Notes under the pieces: model-generated
The model's input: only the letters and a program-made list of their open reading frames with translations
What the model was told of the DNA's origin: nothing
The model's database searches: none
Part shown: positions 26,956 through 35,944 of the stretch, piece by piece
How positions within the stretch are numbered: position 1 is the stretch's first letter
How the letters are laid out: each line of letters begins with the position of its first letter
Translations under genes and position numbers: made by a program
Assembly: GCA_046347635.1 (NCBI GenBank)
Contig: JAXMFT010000009.1
Span: forward strand, 124,001 to 188,000
DNA from: JAGVSZ01 sp019137045
GTDB lineage: Bacteria > Pseudomonadota > Gammaproteobacteria > Burkholderiales > SG8-39
DNA: 64,000 nt
Direction of reading: 5' to 3'

Positions 26956-28088
26956 TCGTTCGCGATCGCGCGGCCGATCACCAGCCGCTGGATGTCGCTC
27001 GCGCCTTCGTAGATCTGGCACACGCGCACGTCGCGGTAGATGCGCTCCACCGGGAAGTCGCTGACGTAGCCGTAGCCGCCGTGGATCTGGATCGCGTCCG
27101 AGCAGACCCGCTCGGCCATCTCGCTCGCGAAGAGTTTCGCCATCGACGCCTCCTTCAGGCACGGGCGCCGCGCGTCGCGCAGCGCCGCGGCGTGCCACAC
27201 CATCTGGCGCGCCACCTCGATCTGCGTCGCCATGTCGGCGAGCCGGAAGTTCACCGCCTGGTGCTCGATGATCGGCTTGCCGAAGGTCTGCCGCTCCTTC
27301 GCGTAGGCGCGCGCCGCCTCGTACGCGGCGCGCGCCATTCCGACCGCCTGCGCCGCGATGCCGATGCGCCCGCCCTCCAGGTTCGAGAGCGCGATCCGGT
27401 AGCCCTCGCCCTCGGCGCCGAGCAGGCAGTCGGCGGGGACGCGGCAGTTCTCGAAGACGATCTGCGCGGTGTCGGAGGCGCGCTGGCCGAGCTTGTGCTC
27501 GACGCGCGCGACCACGTAGCCGGGCGCATCGCGCGGCACCACGAACGCGCTGATGCCCTTCTTTCCGGCGCCCTTGCCGGTGACCGCGAAGACCACCGCG
27601 CAGTCGGCGTGCCTGCCGGTGGTGATGAACTGCTTCACGCCGTTCAGCACCCAGTGCGCGCCGTCGCGCTCCGCCCGGGTGCGGATCGCGGCGGCGTCCG
27701 AGCCGACGTGCGGCTCGGTGAGGCAGAAGCACCCGAGCCGCTCGCCGCGCGCGAGCGGCGTCAGCCAGCGCGCCTTCTGCGCGTCGGTGCCGAAGGCGGC
27801 AATCGGGCCGCACACGACCGAGTTCTGCACGCTCAGCACGGTCGAGCAGGCGCCGTCGCCCGCCGCGACCTCCTCGAGCGCCACCGCGAGCGACACATGG
27901 TCGAGCCCCGCGCCGCCCCAGCGCTCGGGCACGCACACGCCCATCAGGCCCATGCGCCCCAGCTCCGCGAGCGCCGCGCGCGGGAAGGTCGCGTCGCGGT
28001 CCCATTCCGCGGCGAACGGCGCCAGGCGCTCGCGCGCGAACGCGCGCACCGACTCGCGGATCATCTCCTGTTCGGGCGTGAGCAGCAT
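26952..28088 (-). CDS. Acyl-CoA dehydrogenase (short/medium-chain type)
   Basis: 378 residues. It carries the standard signatures: CLTEPHVGSDAAAIRTRA in the FAD-contacting middle domain, QIHGGYGYVSDFPVERIYRD, and the catalytic glutamate in IYEGASDIQRL near the end. It oxidises an acyl-CoA to the 2-enoyl-CoA and passes electrons to ETF. It lies in a run with thiolase and isovaleryl-CoA dehydrogenase and is separated from the upstream membrane-protein gene by 9 bases. Chain-length preference cannot be read from sequence. Confidence 0.9.
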   Translation of the reverse strand: MLLTPEQEMIRESVRAFARERLAPFAAEWDRDATFPRAALAELGRMGLMGVCVPERWGGAGLDHVSLAVALEEVAAGDGACSTVLSVQNSVVCGPIAAFGTDAQKARWLTPLARGERLGCFCLTEPHVGSDAAAIRTRAERDGAHWVLNGVKQFITTGRHADCAVVFAVTGKGAGKKGISAFVVPRDAPGYVVARVEHKLGQRASDTAQIVFENCRVPADCLLGAEGEGYRIALSNLEGGRIGIAAQAVGMARAAYEAARAYAKERQTFGKPIIEHQAVNFRLADMATQIEVARQMVWHAAALRDARRPCLKEASMAKLFASEMAERVCSDAIQIHGGYGYVSDFPVERIYRDVRVCQIYEGASDIQRLVIGRAIANE

Positions 28089-28097
28089 CGTCCCGTC

Positions 28098-28580
28098 CTA
28101 TCGCCGCGCGGGAGCGGCGCCCTTCTGCAGGACGCGCAGGTGGCCGCCGAGCACCGCCGCCGGAATCACCAGCAGGTCGCCGGCGAGCCGCATCCACCAG
28201 CTCGCCGTTTCGGTGGTGAAGAGCATCATCGCCTCGCCGAAGAGGAGCGACACGACCCCGACCGCGAACGCCGTGGCGTACTCCGCGCGGTTCGCGAAGC
28301 GCGCGGCCGCGTAGCCGCCGAGCACCGTGCAGGCCAGCCCGCCCGCGAGGCTCACCAGCTTGAAGGTCGCGGACTCCGCGAGCGCGGCGCCGAGCCCCTC
28401 GGGCGCGGTGCCGCCGGACACGAGCAGGATGCTCGCCACCGTCGCGGCCGCGAGCGAGAACACCATCGTGCCGCCGATGTCCACCGCGAAGCCGAGCACG
28501 ATCGCGACCGGGGTGGAGCGGCCCGGTGCGGCCTGCGGGTCGCGCACCGGCGCGCCGGGCGGGCGATAGGGATCGGTCAC
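28098..28580 (-). CDS. Hypothetical integral membrane protein
   Basis: 160 residues. A Pro-rich cytoplasmic-type N-terminus (about 22 residues) is followed by four predicted membrane helices, at about residues 25-50, 70-95, 100-120 and 128-148, ending with a short basic tail (KGAAPARR). No family was recognised. It is placed between an acyl-CoA dehydrogenase and a thiolase on the same strand, but it may simply share their transcript. Codon use is typical of the region. Confidence 0.7.
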   Translation of the reverse strand: MTDPYRPPGAPVRDPQAAPGRSTPVAIVLGFAVDIGGTMVFSLAAATVASILLVSGGTAPEGLGAALAESATFKLVSLAGGLACTVLGGYAAARFANRAEYATAFAVGVVSLLFGEAMMLFTTETASWWMRLAGDLLVIPAAVLGGHLRVLQKGAAPARR

Positions 28581-28622
28581 GCCGCCTCCGGCGCGGGATC
28601 GGGCCGCACGTCGCGCGCCGCG

Positions 28623-29807
28623 CTAGACGAGCTCGAGCGCCACCGCCGTGGCCTCGCCCCCGCCGATGCACAGGCTCGCGACCCCGCGCTTGCCGCCGTA
28701 CTTCCGCAGCGCGCCGATCAGCGTCACCATGATGCGCGCGCCGGAGGCGCCGATCGGGTGCCCGAGCGCGCACGCGCCGCCGTGCACGTTGACCTTCTCG
28801 TGCGGCAGGCCGTGCTCCTTCATCGCCGCCATCGCGACCACGGCGAACGCCTCGTTGACCTCGTAGAGGTCGACGTCCCGCGCGCCCCAGCCGGTCTTCT
28901 CGAAGAGCTTGCGCATCGCGCCCACCGGGGCGGTGGTGAAGAGCGCCGGCTCCTGCGCGTGCGTCGCGTGCCCGACGAGGACCGCGAGCGGCGCGAGCCC
29001 GAGCTTCTCCGCGCTCGAGCGGCGCATCAGCACCATCGCCGCCGCGCCGTCGGAGATCGACGACGAGTTGGCGGCGGTCACGGTGCCGTCCTTGCGGAAC
29101 GCCGGTTTCAGCGTCGGGATCTTCTCCAGGTTGGCCTTGAACGGCTGCTCGTCGTTCTCGACGAACTTCTCGTCCTTGCCGGCCTTGAGCGCGAGCGGGG
29201 TGATCTCCCAGGCGAACCAGCCTTCCCTGTTCGCCTTCTGCGCACGCTGCAGCGACGCGATCGCGAAGCTGTCCTGCGCCGCGCGGGTGAACGCGTACTT
29301 CCCGGCGCAGTCCTCGGCGAACGTGCCCATCAGGCGGCCCTTGTCGTAGGCGTCCTCGAGGCCGTCGAAGAACATGTGGTCGAGCACCTGCTGGTGGCCC
29401 ATGCGGTAGCCGGCGCGCGCCTTGGGCATGAGGTAGGGCGCGTTGGTCATCGACTCCATGCCGCCGGCGACCATGATGTCGTTCGTTCCGGCGAGCAGAA
29501 GATCGTGCGCGAGCATCGCCGCCTTCATCCCCGAGCCGCACATCTTGTTGATCGTGGTGCAGCCGGTGGCGAGCGGGAGGCCGCCCCCGAGCGACGCCTG
29601 CCGCGCCGGCGCCTGCCCCTGGCCCGCGGGCAGCACGCAGCCCATCACGACCTCCTGCACCTGCCCGGGCTCGATGCGCGCGCGCTCGACCGCGGCGCGG
29701 ATCGCCGCGGCGCCGAGCTCCGGCGCGGTGAAGGACTTGAGCTCGCCCTGGAAACCGCCCATCGGCGTTCTGGCGGCGGAGACGATGACCACTGGATCAT
29801 GAGCCAT
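28623..29807 (-). CDS. Acetyl-CoA C-acyltransferase (thiolase)
   Basis: 394 residues, the normal size for a biosynthetic-type thiolase. The nucleophilic cysteine is in NKMCGSGMKA near residue 88; NEAFAVVAMAA and HGGACALGHPIGASG hold the catalytic histidine; the second cysteine is in SLCIGGGEA near the end. It condenses or cleaves acetoacetyl-CoA, so it could finish leucine breakdown after HMG-CoA lyase and also feed PHB synthesis by the nearby PhaC. The ATG at 29807 overlaps the last codons of the carbonic anhydrase gene. Confidence 0.93.
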   Translation of the reverse strand: MAHDPVVIVSAARTPMGGFQGELKSFTAPELGAAAIRAAVERARIEPGQVQEVVMGCVLPAGQGQAPARQASLGGGLPLATGCTTINKMCGSGMKAAMLAHDLLLAGTNDIMVAGGMESMTNAPYLMPKARAGYRMGHQQVLDHMFFDGLEDAYDKGRLMGTFAEDCAGKYAFTRAAQDSFAIASLQRAQKANREGWFAWEITPLALKAGKDEKFVENDEQPFKANLEKIPTLKPAFRKDGTVTAANSSSISDGAAAMVLMRRSSAEKLGLAPLAVLVGHATHAQEPALFTTAPVGAMRKLFEKTGWGARDVDLYEVNEAFAVVAMAAMKEHGLPHEKVNVHGGACALGHPIGASGARIMVTLIGALRKYGGKRGVASLCIGGGEATAVALELV

Positions 29808-30505
29808 GGCTGACCTCGTTGCGGGATTCGCGGAGCCCTCGATCGAGGTCGGGCCGCGCGTCGCGCGCAGGCTGGGCAAGCGCGTTGCGGTATCGCGGCA
29901 CGACCTGGTCCGGGGGCCGCGAGCGTGAGGTCGAGGTCGCGCAGCCCGTCGTGCAGGCCGTACACCCAGCCGTGCAGCCGCAGCGTCTGGCCGCGCGCCC
30001 ACGCATCCTGCACGACGGTCGTACGCGCGACGTTGACGACCTGCTCCAGCACGTTCAGCTCGCACAGGCGGTCGAGCCGGTCGGCCGGGCCGGGCTGCGC
30101 GGTCAGGACCGCCTGGTGCTTCGCGGCCACCGCCTCGATCTGGCGCAGCCAGTTGTCCGCCAGGCCGATGCGCTCGCCGGCCGCCACCGCGCCCACGCCG
30201 CTGCAGCCGTAGTGGCCGCAGAGGATCACGTGCTCGACGCGCAGGCGGTCGAGCGCGAACTGCAGCACCGAGAGCAGGTTGAGGTCGGTCTGCACCACGA
30301 CGTTGGCGATGTTGCGGTGGACGAACACTTCGCCGGGCGCGAGGCCGGCGATCTCGTTGGCCGGCACGCGCGAGTCCGAGCACCCGATCCAGAGGTAGTG
30401 CGGCGCCTGCAGTCGCGCGAGGCGCGGAAAGAAGTCCGGGTCCGCGGCGCGCATGCGCGCGGCCCACGCGCGGTTGTTCTCGAACAGGTGCGCCAGGTCC
30501 TGCAT
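29797..30505 (-). CDS. can: Beta-carbonic anhydrase, reading frame broken by a probable 1-base insertion
   Basis: The ATG at 30505 opens a beta-class carbonic anhydrase: zinc ligands in CSDSR (Cys, Asp-Arg dyad) near residue 42 and HYGCSGV near residue 98, plus DNWLR and HGWVYGLHDGL. It interconverts CO2 and bicarbonate; bicarbonate is the substrate of the biotin carboxylase in this window. In the sequence as given the frame runs on past the expected end into the thiolase. Removing one base from the GGGGG at 29912-29916 restores a normal end (APDQVVPRYRNALA, stop at 29797, about 235 residues). I treat this as an indel. Confidence 0.85.
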
Positions 30506-30513
30506 CGGCGGCC

Positions 30514-31734
30514 CTAGGCGGTCTCGGCGAAGAGCTCCCGCCCGATCAGCCAGCGCCGGATCTCGCTCGTCCCCGCGCCGATCTCGTAGAGCTTGGCGTC
30601 GCGCCACAGCCGCCCGGTCGCGTACTCGTTGATGTAGCCGTTGCCGCCCAGCGCCTGGATCGCCTCGCCCGCCATCCAGGTGGCCTTCTCGGCCGAGTAC
30701 AGGATCGCGCCGGCGGCGTCCTTGCGCAGCGCGCGCAGGTCGTCGCCCGTGCGCGCGCGGTCGCAGGCCTGGCCCACGGCGTAGACGTACGCGCGGCTCG
30801 CCATCATGGTCGAGTACATGTCGGCGAGCTTGCCCTGCATGAGCTGGAACTCGCCGATCGACTGGCCGAACTGCTTGCGCTCGTGCACGTACGGCAGCAC
30901 GACGTCCATGCACGCGGCCATGATGCCGAGCGGCCCGCCCGCGAGCACCGCGCGCTCGAAGTCCAGGCCGCTCATGAGCACGTTCACGCCGCGGCCGAAC
31001 TCGCCCAGGATCTGCGACTCCGGCACCGCGCAGTCCTGGAACACGAGCTCGCAGGTGTTGGAGCCGCGCATGCCCAGCTTGTCGAGCTTCTGCGCCGTGC
31101 CGAAGCCCTTCATGCCGCGCTCGATGATGAACGCGGTGATGCCGCGCGGTCCGGCGTTGGCGTCGGTCTTGGCGTACACCACCAGCGTGTCCGCGTCCGG
31201 GCCGTTGGTGATCCACATCTTGTTGCCGTTGAGCACGAACCGGCCGTTCGCGTAGTCCGCGCGCAGGCGCATGCTCACCACGTCGGAGCCGGCGCCCGGC
31301 TCGCTCATCGCGAGCGCGCCGACGTGCTCGCCCGAGACGAGCTGCGGGAGGTACTTCCGCTTCTGCGCCTCGCTGCCGTTGCGGCGGATCTGGTTCACGC
31401 ACAGGTTGGAGTGCGCGCCGTAGGAGAGGCCGACCGCCGCCGAGGCGCGGCTGATCTCCTCGACCGCGACGACGTGCGCGAGGTAGCCGAGCCCGCTCCC
31501 GCCGTAGGCCTCCTCCACGGTGACGCCGAGCAGGCCGAGCGCGCCGAGCTTCCGCCACAGGTCCGGCGGGAACGCGTTCGAGCGGTCGATCTCGGCCGCG
31601 CGCGGGGCGATCTCCTCCGCCGCGAACTCGCGCACCGTCCGCCGCAGCATGTCGACCGTCTCGCCGAGGTCGAACGCGAGCTGCGGGAAATCGATCATCG
31701 GGACGGCGGAGCCGACGTGCGAGGGACGGTCCAT
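30514..31734 (-). CDS. liuA: Isovaleryl-CoA dehydrogenase
   Basis: 406 residues. It oxidises isovaleryl-CoA to 3-methylcrotonyl-CoA, the step before the liu carboxylase at 6-12 kb. The diagnostic feature is the helix-G catalytic glutamate in DFERAVLAGGPLG, the arrangement specific to this family; MSEPGAGSDVVSM, NKMWITNGPDADTLVVYAKT and ALGGNGYINEYATGRLWRD also match. The ATG at 31734 has GGAG at a good distance; a later ATG (MIDFPQLAFDL, 31695) is possible. It heads the run with carbonic anhydrase and thiolase, and is divergent from the MBL gene. Confidence 0.94.
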   Translation of the reverse strand: MDRPSHVGSAVPMIDFPQLAFDLGETVDMLRRTVREFAAEEIAPRAAEIDRSNAFPPDLWRKLGALGLLGVTVEEAYGGSGLGYLAHVVAVEEISRASAAVGLSYGAHSNLCVNQIRRNGSEAQKRKYLPQLVSGEHVGALAMSEPGAGSDVVSMRLRADYANGRFVLNGNKMWITNGPDADTLVVYAKTDANAGPRGITAFIIERGMKGFGTAQKLDKLGMRGSNTCELVFQDCAVPESQILGEFGRGVNVLMSGLDFERAVLAGGPLGIMAACMDVVLPYVHERKQFGQSIGEFQLMQGKLADMYSTMMASRAYVYAVGQACDRARTGDDLRALRKDAAGAILYSAEKATWMAGEAIQALGGNGYINEYATGRLWRDAKLYEIGAGTSEIRRWLIGRELFAETA

Positions 31735-31841
31735 CGGGAGTCTCCAGGGACGCACGGCCGGGCGGCTCACATGGCGCCCGGGCGCGTATTCTGCGAAAAT
31801 GCCGCGCCGCCGCATTCTACTCCCGTGCGGCCTGTGCCCCG

Positions 31842-33043
31842 ATGAATCGCCCCGAGCTGCTCCTCGACTATCCGTTCGCCGCGCCGCCCCCGCCGGGCGA
31901 GGTGCGCGAGGCGGCGCCCGGCGTGCACTGGCTGCGGATGCCGCTCCCGTTCGCGCTCGACCACATCAACCTGTGGGCGCTCGAGGACGGCGCGGGGCTC
32001 GCGCTGGTCGACACCGGCCTCGGCAACGACGCCACGCGCGCGCTGTGGCAGCAGGTCTTCGACGGATTCTTCCGCGGCCGCCCGGTCACGCGCGTCATCG
32101 CCACCCACCTGCACCCCGACCACGCCGGCAACGTCGGCTGGCTCGGCGCGCGCTTCGGCGCGCCGCTCTGGATGTCGCAGTCCGACTACCTGATGGCGCA
32201 CGCGTGGCGCGAGAACACCGCCGGGTTCGCCACCGACGCCATGCTCGCCCACCTCGCGCGCCACGGCCTCACCGGCGAGCTGATCGAGGGGCCGGCGCTG
32301 CGCGGGAACTCCTACCGGCACAACGTGCCCGACTTTCCGCGCACCTACCGGCGCATCATGGACGGCGATGCGCTCGCGATCGGCGGGCGCAGCTGGCGCG
32401 TGCTCATGGGCTACGGCCACGCGCCCGAGCACGCCTCGCTCTACGCGGGCGACCTGGGGGTGCTCATCTCGGGCGACATGCTGCTCCCGCGCATCTCCAC
32501 CAACATCAGCGTGAACCAGGTGGACCCGGACGCGAACCCGCTCGCGCTCTTCCTCGCGAGCCTGCACCGCTACACGCAGGAGATCGGCGGCGACCCGCTG
32601 GTGCTGCCCTCGCACGGCCTGCCCTTCCGCGGCATGCGCGAGCGCGTGGGCCAGCTCGAGCGCGCACCACGCCGCGCGGCTGGGGGAGCTCGAGGACGCG
32701 TGCACCGCGCCGAAGTCCCCGGCGGAGGTGATCGGCACGCTCTTCCGGCGCGAGCTCGACGCCTACCAGACGTTTTTCGCGATGGGCGAGGCGCTCGCCC
32801 ATCTGAACTACCTGATGCACGCCGGGCGCTTCGCGCGCCTGGCCGGCGCCGACGGCGTGGTGCGGTTCGTGCGCGCCGCGAAGGCGCAGCGGTACCGGGC
32901 CGGACCGCCGCGACGAGCAAGGGCGCGCCGGCGCGCGGGCGCCGCCGCCGGCCGCGCGCGCGCGGGCGCGCGCCGGGAGAGGAACCACGGCGGGGAGCGC
33001 GGCGGCGGCGCCCGCGCCGGCAAGGCGGGAGGGGAATCGATGA
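31842..33043 (+). CDS. MBL-fold metallo-hydrolase, C-terminal frame broken
   Basis: The ATG at 31842 starts a beta-lactamase-fold hydrolase with HLHPDHAGN (HxHxDH), GYGHAPEHASLY, SGDMLLP and LPSHGLPF, so the metal site is complete by about residue 265. After LPFRGMRERVGQLE the reading must shift by one base near 32665 to continue as HHAARLGELEDAC...RRELDAYQTFFAMGEALAHLNYLM, a normal helical C-terminus for this family. The stretch 32870-33040 has no stop in any frame except the TGA at 33041, so the true end is uncertain. The in-frame run into PhaC is an artefact of two such shifts. Confidence 0.7.
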
Positions 33044-34865
33044 GCGAGCGTGCGGGCAGGCGGCGGGGCCGGATCCGGCCGAGGTGGCGCGAGTGCTGGG
33101 CGAGGTCGCCGAGCGCTCGTCGAACGTGATCGGGGACTTCCTGAAGCGCAACGCCTCCGGCCAGGGCGTGTCGTTCGCCGACGAGCTCGGCATCGCCAAG
33201 GCCTTCATGGACATGTGGGCGCAGCTCGCCGCGAACCCGGTGGCGCTCGCGCAGGCGCAGCTGAACATGTACCTCGACTACATGCGCCTGTGGCAGAACT
33301 CGTGGCTGAAGCTGCTCGGGCAGCCGGCCGCGCCGGTCGCCGCGCCGGCGCAGAGCGACGCGCGCTTCAAGGACGAGGAGTGGCAGTCGAACTTCGTGTT
33401 CGACTACGTGAAGCAGAGCTACCTCATCGCGGCGCGCCACATCCACGACGTCGTGTCGAACGTCGCGGGCATTCCCGAGGAGTCGAAGAAGAAGGTGGAC
33501 TTCTTCACCCGCCAGTACGTGGACGCGCTCAGCCCCTCGAACTTCGCGCTCACCAACCCGCAGGTGCTGCGCGAGACGATGAAGACCGGCGGCCACAACC
33601 TGGTCAAGGGCCTGAAGAACCTGCTCGAGGATCTCGACGAGGGCGACGGCCAGCTGCGCATCAAGATGACCGACATGAAGGCCTTCAAGGTCGGCGTGAA
33701 CGTCGCCACCTCGAAGGGGGCCGTCGTCTTCCAGAACGAGCTGATGCAGCTCATCCAGTACGACCCGCTCACCGCCGAGCAGTACCGGCGCCCGCTGCTG
33801 ATCATCCCGCCCTGGATCAACAAGTTCTACATCCTCGACCTGCGCGAGAAGAACTCCTTCATCCGCTGGGCGACCCAGCAGGGCCACACGGTGTTCGTCG
33901 TGTCGTGGGTGAACCCCGACGCGCGCCTCGCGCACAAGAAGTTCGAGGACTACATGTTCGAGGGCACGCTCGCCGCGCTCGACGCGGTCGAGGCGGCCAC
34001 CGGCAGCCGCGAGGTCAACGCGATCGGCTACTGCCTCGGGGGGACGCTGCTCGGCGCGACGCTCGGCTACATGGCGGCGAAGGGCGACGAGCGCGTGAAG
34101 AGCGCGACCTTCTTCGTCTCGCTGCTCGATTTCTCGGTCCCGGGCGAGCTCGGCGTCTTCATCGACGAGAGGCAGGTCGAGAACCTCGAGAAGAAGATGA
34201 ACGAGCGCGGCTTTCTCGAGGGCTCCGAGATGGCCACCACGTTCAACATGCTGCGCTCGAACGACCTCATCTGGTCGTTCGTGATCAACAACTACCTGAT
34301 GGGCAAGGAGCCGTTCCCCTTCGACCTGCTGTACTGGAACTCCGACTCCACGCGCATGCCCGCGTCGATGCACAGCTTCTACCTGCGCAACATGTACCTG
34401 CACAACCGGCTGCGCGAACCGGGGGGCATCGCGCTCGGCGGCGTGCCGATCGACCTCGCGCGGGTGAAGGTGCCGGCCTATTTCATCTCCACCGTGGAAG
34501 ACCACATCGCCCCCTGGCGCTCGACCTACCTCGGCGCGCGCGTCCTGGGCGGGCCGGTGCGCTTCGTGCTGGGCGGCTCCGGCCACATCGCCGGCATCGT
34601 CAACCCGCCCGCGGCGAACAAGTACGGGTTCTGGACCAACGACGCGCTGCCCGACACGCCCGAGGCGTTCCAGCAGTCCGCCCGCCGGAACGAGGGCTCG
34701 TGGTGGCCCGACTGGCAGGCGTGGATCGACGCGCTCAACGCGGGCGAGAAGGTGCCCGCGCGCACGCCGGGCGACGGCCAGCTCGCGCGGCTGGAGGCCG
34801 CCCCGGGGTCGTACGTGGCGCTGCGCCTCGACGCGGGAGCGCGCGCCGACCCCCCGAAGGCGTGA
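33040..34865 (+). CDS. phaC: Class I polyhydroxyalkanoate synthase
   Basis: About 600 residues. It polymerises (R)-3-hydroxyacyl-CoA into PHA granules. The lipase-like box GYCLGGT holds the catalytic cysteine; FISTVEDHIAPW the aspartate; GGSGHIAGIVNPP the histidine. The length and single-gene form indicate class I (no phaE or phaR seen). The ATG at 33040 has a strong GGAGGGGA ribosome site, but this start is one base out of frame with the rest, so an indel near 33050-33065 is likely; otherwise translation would begin at a GTG shortly after. The usual phaA and phaB partners are not adjacent, though a thiolase lies 3 kb away. Confidence 0.92.
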
Positions 34866-34890
34866 GGCCGCCACCGCGCGGGCGGGCGAC

Positions 34891-35850
34891 GTGAGGCCGG
34901 TGCCGGGCGCCTCGCCCGGGCTCTACCTCCGGCTCGTGCTGATGGCTGCCTGCTGGGGCGGCCAGTTCGTCGCCGGTCGCGTCGCCGCCCCGCTGCTGCC
35001 GCCGTTCACCGCCGGGGCGCTGCGCCTCGCGACCGCGATCGTCATCCTCCTTGCGCTCGTGCGCGTGCTCGAAGGCGGGCTGCCGCGCCCGGACGCGCGC
35101 GGGCTCGCGCTGCTCGCGGCCCTCGGGTTCACCGGCGTGTTCGCGTGGAACGCGTGCTTCTTTCCCGCGCTCGAGCGCGTGCCGGCGGGGCGCGGGGCGC
35201 TGATCATGGCGCTCAACCCGATCGGGACCGCGCTCGGGATGTGGCTCATCTTCCGCGAGCGGCTCTCGCGCGGCCGGTGGGCCGGGATCGCGCTCGCGCT
35301 CGTGGGCGCGGCGATCGTGATCGCGCGCGGCGACCTCCCGTCGCTCTTCTCCGGCGCGCTCGGCACGGGCGAGCTGCTGCTGTTCGGCAGCGTGCTCGGG
35401 TGGGTGAGCTATACGCTGATCGGGCGCGGCGTTCTCGGCCGCGTCTCGCCGCTCGCGATGACCACCTGGGCCGCGCTGCTCGGCGGGGGGATGCTCGCGC
35501 TCGCGGCGCTGTTCGAGCGGCCCTGGGCCGCGGTCGCCGACCTGCCCGCGCGCGGCTGGCTCGCGATCACCTACATCGGGATCTTCGGGACGGTGCTGGC
35601 GTTCCTCTTCTTTTCCGAGGGCGTGCGGCGCATCGGCCCGTCGCGCACCGCGATCTTCATCAACTTCGTGCCGGTGTTCGGGGTCGCGTTCTCCGCGCTC
35701 TTCCTCGGCGAGCCCATCCTCGCCAGCATGGTCATCGGCGGCCTGATGGTCATCGGCGGGGTCCTGCTGACGACCCGACCCTCGCCGGCGGCTGCGCCGC
35801 GCCGGGTGCGCGCGCAGCGCGCAGGCGCCGGGATGCGGCCGGGAGAGTGA
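34891..35850 (+). CDS. DMT superfamily transporter (EamA domains)
   Basis: 319 residues from a GTG. Ten hydrophobic helices in two EamA repeats: the first begins RLVLMAACWGGQFVAGR, with the typical helix PAGRGALIMALNPIGTAL closing it, and the second includes SVLGWVSYTLIGRGVL and GPSRTAIFINFVPVFGVAFSALFLGEPI. These proteins export amino acids or other small metabolites; substrate unknown. The C-terminus (residues 295-319) is a basic, probably disordered tail. It lies about 25 bases after phaC, so it may share its transcript. Confidence 0.88.
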   Translation: MRPVPGASPGLYLRLVLMAACWGGQFVAGRVAAPLLPPFTAGALRLATAIVILLALVRVLEGGLPRPDARGLALLAALGFTGVFAWNACFFPALERVPAGRGALIMALNPIGTALGMWLIFRERLSRGRWAGIALALVGAAIVIARGDLPSLFSGALGTGELLLFGSVLGWVSYTLIGRGVLGRVSPLAMTTWAALLGGGMLALAALFERPWAAVADLPARGWLAITYIGIFGTVLAFLFFSEGVRRIGPSRTAIFINFVPVFGVAFSALFLGEPILASMVIGGLMVIGGVLLTTRPSPAAAPRRVRAQRAGAGMRPGE

Positions 35851-35944
35851 CTGCGCGCGCGGTAGCCGCGCCGCCGGCGGTGCTAGAGTTTCGGGCGCGT
35901 CCGGCCGGGCACGGGCCGGCGGGCGCACCCCCCGGAGGACGGCG

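Noticed and set aside
29645..30505. Carbonic anhydrase with a long novel C-terminal extension
   Set aside because: The extension is thiolase sequence read in another frame; a one-base change restores the normal end.
31842..34865. A genuine MBL–PHA synthase fusion protein
   Set aside because: The linker is low-complexity, the hydrolase C-terminus is found in another frame, and phaC has its own ribosome site and ATG, so indels explain it better.
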